A DNA stretch of 59,573 bases from Bacteroidota bacterium (GTDB lineage Bacteria > Bacteroidota > Bacteroidia > B-17B0 > Aurantibacillaceae): NCBI GenBank assembly GCA_947487905.1, contig CANLAV010000002.1:1-59573 (forward strand), given 5' to 3'. The notes beneath the pieces were generated by a model. That model was not told the DNA's origin and did not search any database. It saw nothing but the letters and a program-made list of their open reading frames with translations. Every line of letters begins with the position of its first letter. Within the stretch, counting starts at the first letter, position 1. Position numbers and translations under genes: made by a program. Shown here in pieces: positions 36,093-43,305 of this stretch.

Positions 36093-37132
36093 ATGATTAT
36101 GTTTTTTATACTGTATAATTTATCATGACCAATATACTCATATGGTTCATTTTCAAAATCAATATTTGGAGCTTCTATTCCTTTTATAAAATCTAAATTT
36201 GGATTAACAAATACTTTTGCTTCGTCCCATAGTCCTGTATTTATGAAATGTTCTAGTGTTCTTGCGCCACCTTCTACTATCACTGAGTTTATATTGAGTT
36301 GATAAAGTTGATGTAACAGTTCATCCATAAAATTTGTAAAATCAATCTTTATCCAGTATAAATTTTTTATTGTTTCGTTTTTGATGGAATTAAAAATGAG
36401 AGTTTTTGCTTTGTTATCAAACACGTTATAATGTAAATCTAAATCAAGTGATCTGTCAATGATGATTCTTATTGGATTGTTTCCTTCATGCAAGCGTGCT
36501 GTAAGTTGAGGATTATCAGCAACCACCGTGTTGTGTCCAACTAAAATGGCTTGTTCTTCTGTGCGCCATTGATGTACTAATGTTTTACTTTCTAAACCTG
36601 TTATCCAGTTTTCAGCTGTGTTTGCTGGTAATGGCATTTTACTCATAAAGCCATTGTTTGTTTGCGCCCATTTTAAAATCACATACGGTCGTTTTTTCTT
36701 GTGAAATGTAAAAAATCGTTTGTTTAACTCTCTACATTCTTGATTTAAAATGCCGTGTATGACTTCAATACCTGCTTCTTGTAATTTTCTAATGCCATTC
36801 CCTGCTACTAATGGATTCACATCTAAATTTCCAACAACAACTTTTTTTATTCCTTTGCTAATAATTAAATCAGCACATGGTGGTGTTTTCCCAAAATGGG
36901 AACAAGGTTCTAAATTAACATATAATGTAGATTTTTTTAGTAAGGCATCATTTATTTTTTTAATCGCATTTGGTTCGGCATGCTCATTTCCATATGCAGA
37001 ATGAAAACCTTCTGAAATAATGACGTCGTTATCTACGATGACACATCCAACTAGTGGATTGGGTGCTACATGTCCCATTCCTTTTTTAGCGAGTTCAATG
37101 CATCGCAACATATATGTTTCGTGATTTTGCAT
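36089..37132 (-). CDS. ribD: Bifunctional riboflavin biosynthesis deaminase/reductase RibD
   Basis: About 347 residues from the ATG at 37132 (MQNHETYMLRCIELA); an in-frame TTG nine codons earlier is less likely. The N-terminal deaminase domain has the zinc/catalytic motifs HAEPNAIKK and PCSHFGKTPPCADLI; the C-terminal reductase domain has KWAQTNNGFMSK, VGHNTVVADNPQLTAR and VEGGARTLEHFI. It performs two successive steps from the GTP cyclohydrolase II product. Its upstream neighbour, the isoaspartyl peptidase, ends 10 bp earlier, and the EamA transporter start overlaps its stop. Confidence 0.94.
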   Translation of the reverse strand: MQNHETYMLRCIELAKKGMGHVAPNPLVGCVIVDNDVIISEGFHSAYGNEHAEPNAIKKINDALLKKSTLYVNLEPCSHFGKTPPCADLIISKGIKKVVVGNLDVNPLVAGNGIRKLQEAGIEVIHGILNQECRELNKRFFTFHKKKRPYVILKWAQTNNGFMSKMPLPANTAENWITGLESKTLVHQWRTEEQAILVGHNTVVADNPQLTARLHEGNNPIRIIIDRSLDLDLHYNVFDNKAKTLIFNSIKNETIKNLYWIKIDFTNFMDELLHQLYQLNINSVIVEGGARTLEHFINTGLWDEAKVFVNPNLDFIKGIEAPNIDFENEPYEYIGHDKLYSIKNIII

Positions 37133-37142
37133 CTCGTTTTGT

Positions 37143-37985
37143 TTAATTAAATACCTCAAGAGTTACGCCATCATAACTTGCAAATACCATTGCAGGATGA
37201 GAATTTTGGTGGTAGGTATTTCCAAATTTATCAATGGCAATGGCTCCAGCAAAACCATCAATAGATTTTAATTCATTAAATGTTTTTTCAAATGCTTCAT
37301 CAATTAACATACCATCTGTAACGCGGGTTACAATTTTTGTCGCAACGGCTGCACTGACAATGTCTTCACCAACACCTGTGCAACTAACACCACAATCATT
37401 GGTAGCATAATTTCCTGCTGAGGTTGCTGAATCGGATATTCGTCCTGGCATTTCAAATCCTTTGCCACCTGTTGAGGTTGCTGCTGCAATATTTCCATGA
37501 GCATCAAGTGCAACACAGCCAACGGTGCCTATTCCTTTACTCGCCACTTTTTCTTCGTATTCTTTTCTTCGTTGGGGAATTTCGGTGCTATATTTTTCAA
37601 AACCGTTATGTCTTGCAAAATGTGTCGCGCCACTTCCGCCTAAAACTCGATCATCGTAGGTAAATAATTTTTCAGCTACTCTAATTGGATTTTTTGTATC
37701 CTCAATATTGATCACACCACTAAAGCGTTTGGTTAATCCATCCATTAGTGATGCACTCATTCTTATTTTCCCGTCACTTTGAATTTGTGAACCAATGCCC
37801 GCATTAAATAATTCGTCATTTTCTAAAAGCTCAACCGCATATACAATGGTTTGTATGGCTGTATGAGTTTTCAGGTAATCGTATGATGCTTCAGCAATTC
37901 GAGATAAAGCCTGTTGTTTGGCTAGTTTAGTTTCTGCTGATTGCGATGATTCGCTAAAGAAACCACCGTGAATAATTATTTTCAT
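37143..37985 (-). CDS. iaaA: Isoaspartyl peptidase / type 2 L-asparaginase
   Basis: 280 residues, Ntn-hydrolase family T2. It autocleaves before a Thr, which becomes the nucleophile; the motif GIGTVGCVALDAHGNIAAATSTGG with Thr at the cleavage site is intact, and RISDSATSAGNYATND, GVGEDI follow. The start KIIIHGGFFSESSQ is slightly shorter than usual. Known activities are release of iso-Asp from dipeptides and asparaginase action. Together with ribD and the EamA transporter it forms a minus-strand operon by spacing; a metabolic link is not evident. Confidence 0.9.
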   Translation of the reverse strand: MKIIIHGGFFSESSQSAETKLAKQQALSRIAEASYDYLKTHTAIQTIVYAVELLENDELFNAGIGSQIQSDGKIRMSASLMDGLTKRFSGVINIEDTKNPIRVAEKLFTYDDRVLGGSGATHFARHNGFEKYSTEIPQRRKEYEEKVASKGIGTVGCVALDAHGNIAAATSTGGKGFEMPGRISDSATSAGNYATNDCGVSCTGVGEDIVSAAVATKIVTRVTDGMLIDEAFEKTFNELKSIDGFAGAIAIDKFGNTYHQNSHPAMVFASYDGVTLEVFN

Positions 37986-38002
37986 TTAATGTTGTCTTTT
38001 TG

Positions 38003-38377
38003 TTATTTCGATTTCTTTTTTATCAAATAGTCATTTTGAATTCTCAAATACTCGATTTCTTTTTTTAATTCTTCAATTGCTATAATGAAGCCTTCTGTAT
38101 TTTTAATATCATTTATTTTAGAATTATAAGTAGTATAGTTTTCGAAATTATCCATTGCTAATATAGTGCTTAAATGCACATTAAAATAATTCGAAATTTG
38201 AATTATTCTGCTTATACAAATATCAGTTAACCCCCTTTCAATATTACCATATGCGGCTAAGGATATTTCTAGATCAGCACATACTTTTTTTATTTCTAAA
38301 TTATTTTCAAGCCTAATTTTTTTAATATTTCCACCAATTTGTTTTTTGATGTTTTCAAAAATGTAGTGCTCTTTCAT
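38003..38377 (-). CDS. XRE-type helix-turn-helix regulator with C-terminal coiled coil
   Basis: 124 residues. Residues ~12-75 form a Cro/CI-type helix-turn-helix (IGGNIKKIRLENNLEIKKVC, LEISLAAYGNIERGLTDI, IISNYFNVHLSTIL-like end). The C-terminal ~40 residues (AIEELKKEIEYLRIQNDYLIKKK) have heptad spacing for a coiled-coil dimer, a layout often seen in small Bacteroidota regulators. Three copies of an ATATTTTTAGT half-site lie in the 60 bp directly upstream of its ATG and a -7-like TATTTTCG box (minus strand, 38426-38419) lies between them, so self-repression is likely, and control of the divergent pair of orphan genes is plausible. Confidence 0.82.
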   Translation of the reverse strand: MKEHYIFENIKKQIGGNIKKIRLENNLEIKKVCADLEISLAAYGNIERGLTDICISRIIQISNYFNVHLSTILAMDNFENYTTYNSKINDIKNTEGFIIAIEELKKEIEYLRIQNDYLIKKKSK

Positions 38378-38382
38378 GGGTC

Positions 38383-38436
38383 ATATTTTTAGTAAAACTA
38401 AAAATATATTCAGTTAAACGAAAATATTTTTAGTTT
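38383..38436. promoter_or_regulatory. Three-half-site operator for the adjacent XRE regulator
   Basis: ATATTTTTAGT (38383-38393) and ACTAAAAATAT (38397-38407) form a perfect 11-bp inverted repeat with a 3-bp centre. A third copy, ATATTTTTAGT(TT), sits at 38424-38436; with AAACTAAAAATAT (38395-38407) it forms a 13-bp perfect inverted repeat with a 16-bp spacer. All lie between the regulator's ATG (38377) and the divergent promoter. A C-GAAAATA (38419-38426) in the spacer can act as the regulator's own -7 box. Binding is inferred. Confidence 0.65.
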
Positions 38437-38443
38437 AAATGCA

Positions 38444-38472
38444 TTTATTTTACTGTTCGTCGAATATCTTTG
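38444..38472 (+). promoter_or_regulatory. Putative promoter of the orphan exported-protein genes
   Basis: TATCTTTG (38465-38472) is a perfect -7 box. Upstream is TTTA (38444-38447) with 17 bp between, a weaker -33. It is next to the operator and about 85 bp before the first gene, leaving a leader of roughly 85 nt. Confidence 0.5.
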
Positions 38473-38562
38473 TATTGTCAAAATGATTTAGCTAAAGAAT
38501 TGATAGGTGTAAACGAAAAACCTTTTTTTAAAAGAGTAGTAAATTAATTAAATATTAAAAAA

Positions 38563-38940
38563 ATGAGAAAATCAATAATTGTGGCCATTATAGGCTTTAC
38601 GTTTTTAGTTGGCAAATCAGATAATGCAATATTAAATTTAAAAAGTGTTGATCTAAAATTTTCGGCGATGAGACCCCAGAAACACATCGATATATGGCTT
38701 ACCTCGAAAGGGGGTTGCAAATTCCATATAGTTGGAGAAGCTTCCGCTTTTCCTCCTAGTTTTTCTGGAAATATATCTGCCAGTGGGAATCCTCCATGTC
38801 CAAATGGAAGTTGGGATGTAAGTGTAAAGAATCCAGTTGAAACAAATGATTTGTTATTCTCAAATGGAAGCATTGAAGGATTTAATGTATTGATTGAAAA
38901 TTCAGATCTAAAGCAAGCTTTAATAAATGCTATTAATTAA
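38563..38940 (+). CDS. Unrecognised small protein with possible signal peptide
   Basis: 125 residues; no family recognised. It opens with basic residues and a hydrophobic run (MRKSIIVAIIGFTFLVG), consistent with export though no clear cleavage site follows. The middle is rich in Gly, Ser, Pro and Phe with two Cys (GGCKFHIVGEASAFPPSF, SGNPPCPNGSWDVSVKN), and may form a small disulfide-closed beta domain. It begins an apparent two-gene unit, divergent from the XRE regulator and separated from the next gene by a 15-bp hairpin. Coding nature is supported by the ATG, the consistent frame and the promoter, but not by homology. Confidence 0.55.
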   Translation: MRKSIIVAIIGFTFLVGKSDNAILNLKSVDLKFSAMRPQKHIDIWLTSKGGCKFHIVGEASAFPPSFSGNISASGNPPCPNGSWDVSVKNPVETNDLLFSNGSIEGFNVLIENSDLKQALINAIN

Positions 38941-38947
38941 AACACAT

Positions 38948-38983
38948 ATTGCCAATTATAGTGCTTTTACTATAATTGGCAAT
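38948..38983 (+). other. 15-bp perfect hairpin between the two orphan genes
   Basis: ATTGCCAATTATAGT (38948-38962) pairs perfectly with ACTATAATTGGCAAT (38969-38983) around GCTTTT. What follows is A-rich, not a T-run, so this is not a standard plus-strand terminator; a role in mRNA processing, partial attenuation or protection of the upstream message is possible. The downstream ATG lies 15 bp after it. Confidence 0.7.
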
Positions 38984-38997
38984 TAAAATAAAAAAAG

Positions 38998-39633
38998 ATG
39001 AAAATAATAACACTCAGTTTAATATTAATAATTAATAATTGTTTTGGCCAAACCTATCAATCTGAATATAGTGGTATGTATAAATCAAAAACAAATAGTA
39101 TAACAACTAGTAAAAATAAAATTCATGTTGGGGATTTAATGAAAGATGTTTTAATCGAAGACATATTGTTTACTTATACCATGTCAATAATTTCTAATAG
39201 TGATTTTAGCATTATTAAGGTAGGAATCACTAACATGGATTTACCTATTGAAGCTAATTATGAAACAGAAACATTTTTTATTGATTATTCAACTAAGATA
39301 GTTTATGATTTGAATAAAAAAACTTACAATGACTATATTTCTAATAAAGTGGTAGTTTCAAAAAATAGTCGTACACCAATGTATGAGGTATCTACATCTT
39401 ATAAAGGGGATACGGCGATAATTACGATTGATAAAACACTTCCAAAACAATTATTGTGTAAGTCATTTATGAATATACAAAAACATGGTGTAAGGAAAAT
39501 TATAACCAAACAAGATGAAGTCGTGCTTTTAAATTATTTTAAAACGGAGTTTGATTTTAATTCGACTTTATTAAAGGTTAAAAAAGTTTGCACTGTCAAG
39601 GGGAAACAAATGAATTATCTTTTCGGGAATTAG
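38998..39633 (+). CDS. Unrecognised secreted protein
   Basis: 211 residues, no recognised family. A standard signal peptide is visible (MKIITLSLILIINNCFGQ, cleavage after CFG or at FGQ-T). The mature part is rich in beta-strand-like polar segments: TYQSEYSGMYKSKTNS at the start, FSIIKVGITNMDLPIEANYETETFF in the middle, and NYFKTEFDFNSTLLKVKKV near the end. It could be a periplasmic or outer-membrane-facing protein; a resemblance to GLPGLI-type proteins was considered but the diagnostic motif is missing. It is the second gene of the island behind the XRE operator. Confidence 0.6.
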   Translation: MKIITLSLILIINNCFGQTYQSEYSGMYKSKTNSITTSKNKIHVGDLMKDVLIEDILFTYTMSIISNSDFSIIKVGITNMDLPIEANYETETFFIDYSTKIVYDLNKKTYNDYISNKVVVSKNSRTPMYEVSTSYKGDTAIITIDKTLPKQLLCKSFMNIQKHGVRKIITKQDEVVLLNYFKTEFDFNSTLLKVKKVCTVKGKQMNYLFGN

Positions 39634-39733
39634 TACTGTTTTAGTGAAGGCTGGCTCTTTTCAGTTAAATAGTTTAATAAAGACACAACATGTTTAGTTA
39701 TATTAATAGCGATAATCTTAATAATTAATAGTA

Positions 39734-40588
39734 TTAAATAAATAACGAAACAATAGTACACACTGCAAATAAAACACTTGCTATACCATTTGTAGTAAAA
39801 AAGGCTAAGTTGATTTTCGATAAATCAGTTGGTTTTACTAGGGTGTGTTGAAATATGATTAATCCGCTAAATCCCGCAACGCCAATCCAATACAACACCT
39901 GTAATTGACCAAAGAAACCTGCTGACACAACACACAGGATAGAACACACATGTAATAATCTTGAAAATAATAAAGCGTTTTTCGTTCCTAATAAAACTGG
40001 AATGGATTTTAATTTGTTTTCTTTATCAAAAGCTTCATCCTGCAAAGCATACATAATATCAAAACCACTTACCCAAAAAAGTACTGTAAAAGAAAATAAT
40101 AGTGGCAACAAATTAAAAACGCCTGTTACGGCTAAATAAGCTCCAATGGGCGCAAGAGCCAACCCAACTCCTAATACTAAATGACACAAAGGAGTAAAGC
40201 GTTTGGTGTAGCTGTAAAACAAAACTACAAACAACGCAACTGGCGATAAATAAAAACAAATGGAATTAATAAAATACGTTGACACGATAAATAAAAGCGA
40301 GTTGATGATAACAAAGCTTAAGGCGTGTTTGGCATGTATAGTGCCAGCTGGAATTTCTCTTACTGCTGTTCTCGGATTTAATTTATCAAAATGTCTATCA
40401 ATGTATCGGTTAAATGCCATGGCTGCACTTCGTGCAAACACCATACATAATACAACTAAAACAAATAATTTGAGTTCAAATGGTTTATTTGTTTTGAGCG
40501 CCAAGGCAAAACCAATCATAGCAAAAGGTAATGCAAAAATGGTGTGGCTAAATTTTACTAAAGAAAGGTAATGTTTGATTTTATCCAT
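39734..40588 (-). CDS. ubiA: UbiA family 4-hydroxybenzoate-type prenyltransferase
   Basis: 284 residues, membrane-embedded with eight or nine hydrophobic segments. Both Asp-rich prenyl-diphosphate motifs are present: AFNRYIDRHFD (NxxxDxxxD) near residue 65 and DIMYALQDEAFDKEN (DxxxD) near 185. In Bacteroidota, which lack ubiquinone, UbiA-like enzymes of this group are linked to the futalosine menaquinone route (MqnP-type) more often than to ubiquinone; MenA would instead be expected for the Men route. Which applies cannot be decided here, as no mqn or men gene is in the window. It overlaps the next gene by one base. Confidence 0.85.
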   Translation of the reverse strand: MDKIKHYLSLVKFSHTIFALPFAMIGFALALKTNKPFELKLFVLVVLCMVFARSAAMAFNRYIDRHFDKLNPRTAVREIPAGTIHAKHALSFVIINSLLFIVSTYFINSICFYLSPVALFVVLFYSYTKRFTPLCHLVLGVGLALAPIGAYLAVTGVFNLLPLLFSFTVLFWVSGFDIMYALQDEAFDKENKLKSIPVLLGTKNALLFSRLLHVCSILCVVSAGFFGQLQVLYWIGVAGFSGLIIFQHTLVKPTDLSKINLAFFTTNGIASVLFAVCTIVSLFI

Positions 40589-40839
40589 TAGTGTTTAATA
40601 ATTAATACTAATAAAAAAATAACTGGAATCGAACTCAGCAACATACCAATATATCCGATGCTGAATGAGTGTTTAGTGATTTCATATTTTGCATTCAAAT
40701 AAATGTGAATGGTTGAAAATATAAATCCTAAAATAGAAAACGTTAAGGCGAAAAATAAATAAAAGGGATTGAATAAGCATAAGCAGCATAACAGTCCTAG
40801 TGTAATAGATAAATAACCTGAAACTTTAAACCAATTCAT
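40588..40839 (-). CDS. Small membrane protein (unknown)
   Basis: 83 residues with three hydrophobic segments (SGYLSITLGLLCCLCLFNPFY, FALTFSILGFIFSTIHIYL, IGYIGMLLSSIPVIFLLVLII). A Cys pair (LCCLC) lies in the first. It is reminiscent of the small two- or three-helix DUF4190-like proteins but no family is claimed. It overlaps the UbiA start (TAATG type) and ends one base after the YicC gene, so it belongs to the yicC-small protein-ubiA unit. Confidence 0.65.
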   Translation of the reverse strand: MNWFKVSGYLSITLGLLCCLCLFNPFYLFFALTFSILGFIFSTIHIYLNAKYEITKHSFSIGYIGMLLSSIPVIFLLVLIIKH

Positions 40840-40840
40840 G

Positions 40841-41710
40841 TTACAACACGTTATTTGTTTGTTCTTTTATTTTCTCTAATTCATCTTTCATATGCACAAC
40901 TAATTTCTGCATCTCTGCATCATTTGCTTTAGAACCAATTGTGTTTACTTCTCTTCCAATTTCTTGACCAATAAAATTTAGTTTTCTTCCAGCCCCTGGT
41001 TCTTGCATGGTTTTTAAAAAATAATCTATATGTGTTTGAAGCCTCACTTTTTCTTCATTGATGTCTAACTTTTCGATGTAGTAAATCAGTTCTTGCTCAA
41101 AACGATTGTTATCTATTTTATCTTTTGCCACGCTATCTTCTAATCCTTTTTTGATACGCTCTTTGATATGTTGTACACGACTTGCATCATGACTTTTAAT
41201 ACTTTCAAGCGCTTTTGAAATGTTTCCAATTCTATCATTGAAATCTTTTTCGATGGATTTCCCTTCATCTATTCTAAAGTTATCTAGTTCTTGAACAGCA
41301 GATAGTATCACTTCTTTCATGTCTAACCAATCTTGTTCATTTGGTTCTTTTCGCTCTGATTTTAAAACATCTGGCATTTTTAATACCTGCTTAAATAAGT
41401 CGGTTTGTGGCTCATTTAATTCTTTAGCAAGTTCTTGCAATTTTAAAAAATACACTTTAGCTAGCGCTGTATTAATTTCAACAGGCGTTTCTTGGATTTT
41501 ATTTTCTACATAAATTGATAAGTCGATTTTTCCTCTTTCGAGCAATTTAGATAACTCACTTTTTAGTTCGTATTCTTTGTCTCTAAAAGCGGAAGATAAT
41601 TTTAAATTTAAATCTAAATTTTTGCTATTGAGTGATCGTATTTCTACGTTTACAGTTTTCGTTGCAAACTCTTTTGAGGCTTTACCAAACCCAGTCATTG
41701 ATTTTAACAT
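40841..41710 (-). CDS. YicC family endoribonuclease
   Basis: 289 residues of the YicC/YloC family, which in E. coli degrades the small RNA RyhB and in B. subtilis acts as an endoribonuclease. The N-terminal YicC domain starts MLKSMTGFGKASKEF and IRSLNSKNLDLNLKLS; the C-terminal domain ends GRKLNFIGQEIGREVNTIGSKANDAEMQ, both invariant blocks of the family. Opens the minus-strand unit that continues with the small membrane protein and the prenyltransferase. Confidence 0.93.
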   Translation of the reverse strand: MLKSMTGFGKASKEFATKTVNVEIRSLNSKNLDLNLKLSSAFRDKEYELKSELSKLLERGKIDLSIYVENKIQETPVEINTALAKVYFLKLQELAKELNEPQTDLFKQVLKMPDVLKSERKEPNEQDWLDMKEVILSAVQELDNFRIDEGKSIEKDFNDRIGNISKALESIKSHDASRVQHIKERIKKGLEDSVAKDKIDNNRFEQELIYYIEKLDINEEKVRLQTHIDYFLKTMQEPGAGRKLNFIGQEIGREVNTIGSKANDAEMQKLVVHMKDELEKIKEQTNNVL

Positions 41711-41750
41711 GCCTTAAAAATACGAATATTTTTTATGCTAGGCAGGTTGT

Positions 41751-43292
41751 TTATAGATTTTCTTTTCTTAGTCTAATGGCGTCAGAAAAGCTGATGCTGT
41801 ATGTTTTTGAATCGAGCCAAGCATAAAAATTAAAAAACTCTAAAGCATTCTTTTCAAAGGAGTTTTTAAACACCGTAATTAATTCTTTTTTCAATAGTTG
41901 ATAAGGGTCACCTTGTTTGTTTTCTTTTTTTAAGATGGCAATTTTTTTAAAATGATTTAAGAAAATGGCTTCAAACAGATGTTGATTTTTTTGAGTGTTA
42001 AAAAATCGAAGCGTTGATTTATAAATATAATGTAATAAATCATCGTTCCCAATTTCAAAGTGAACAATCAAGTAAATGAGTTTTGAAATACGAACAATAT
42101 CTTGTCTTAAATTTTCATAATTCTGATTGATGATTTTATTTAACCAGTGTAACGATTTATTAAATTCGCCAATCCCAAAATACACCATTGCAATGGCATG
42201 ATAAATACGCAACAAGTCTTCATTATTTATTTTAGAATCGTATTTATCAAGATTTTCTATAACTAATGGAATTAATTTTTTTGCTTGATCATGCTCTCCG
42301 ATGTAACAATAAAGAAGCATTTCGGTGATATAGGATTGAGAGAAAATATTGATTTGTAAATCAGTAGCTTTAAACATTTTGTTGTGCGACAATGATTTTA
42401 GTTTTTCGATCAATTTAAATCCGTTGCTGTATTGTTGATTAATGGCGTAATATCGAATTAAAGAACCGTGTGATAAAATATAGTAGTTTGGCATTTCTGA
42501 AATAATTTCAGGATTATTTTCCATTTCAATAATTAAATCAGTAAATAACTTGTACACTTCATCCATTTTATTTAGCAGTCGGTTGCACGAACCAATGGTG
42601 TATAAGTATATGATTTTAGATTTATTGGATAAGATGGTTTTATTGGCAGCTAATTTTTTTGTATCAGTGAGTAATTGTTTTATTTCATTGATGTCTGATT
42701 CTTCAATAGCAGTCGTTATTTTCGAAGATATGGCGTTTAGTTTTGCAAGTTGGATATCAAAGGCAGCGCAATTTTCTATTTTTAAAAATATAGTGTTTTC
42801 TTCCTTAATCAATTCATCAACCGTTTTATAATTGATATCACCGTAATAGGCTTCCATATCAATTAAACTTTTTTCTAGTTCGATGATATCTAATAAACTA
42901 TAAAACAGTTCATGGTCGTTTGCTTTCTTTTTAATGATGCTTAATTGTTTTCGGGATTGTTTATAAAGCGATTTATTAAAAAGAATTTGAATGTTTTTAA
43001 TTTCTTCATCCACTTGAGCGCTGATGCTATTTTCGTAACGGTAATGTCTCAAACTCTTTAAAACGTGATGTAAGAGTTGATTTTTTTCTGATGCTAAATG
43101 TTGAATAAATACCTCGTGTTTAAAATATTTTTTTACTTCTTCTTCATCATAATCGTCTTGACTTTTTATATAATTATAGAGTTTAATATAATTTTTTTCA
43201 CCTTGTTGTATGGATGAGCTATTTTTAAAATGAAGCTCTTCATCAGGCGTCAAAGATTTAATTAAATCGTAAAGTTGATTGCTTGCTTTCAT
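41751..43292 (-). CDS. Unrecognised large helical protein, paralog B of a tandem pair
   Basis: 513 residues, cytoplasmic (no signal or membrane segment). Start MKASNQLYDLIKSLTPDEELHFK closely parallels NKDLYDLVKSLSKSEKRFLKL of the next gene, and several interior blocks align: IKNIQILFNKSLYKQSRKQLSIIKKKANDHELFY with ITNILNLFDKAQYKQCRKIL-, LIEL(E)KSLI, and the long all-helical remainder suggesting tetratricopeptide-like or SEL-like pairs. The C-terminus ends in a charged segment (SFSDAIRLRKENL). No enzyme motif is visible. Its partner ends 13 bp earlier in the same direction, so the two arose by tandem duplication and are co-transcribed. Function unknown. Confidence 0.65.
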   Translation of the reverse strand: MKASNQLYDLIKSLTPDEELHFKNSSSIQQGEKNYIKLYNYIKSQDDYDEEEVKKYFKHEVFIQHLASEKNQLLHHVLKSLRHYRYENSISAQVDEEIKNIQILFNKSLYKQSRKQLSIIKKKANDHELFYSLLDIIELEKSLIDMEAYYGDINYKTVDELIKEENTIFLKIENCAAFDIQLAKLNAISSKITTAIEESDINEIKQLLTDTKKLAANKTILSNKSKIIYLYTIGSCNRLLNKMDEVYKLFTDLIIEMENNPEIISEMPNYYILSHGSLIRYYAINQQYSNGFKLIEKLKSLSHNKMFKATDLQINIFSQSYITEMLLYCYIGEHDQAKKLIPLVIENLDKYDSKINNEDLLRIYHAIAMVYFGIGEFNKSLHWLNKIINQNYENLRQDIVRISKLIYLIVHFEIGNDDLLHYIYKSTLRFFNTQKNQHLFEAIFLNHFKKIAILKKENKQGDPYQLLKKELITVFKNSFEKNALEFFNFYAWLDSKTYSISFSDAIRLRKENL

Positions 43293-43305
43293 TTGTAATT
43301 TAAAA

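Noticed and set aside
38470-38547. A short reading frame (TTG start, about 25 codons) between the orphan promoter and the first orphan gene.
   Set aside because: It overlaps the -7 box, has no plausible start context and is too short to support; it could be a remnant of a broken gene but that cannot be shown.
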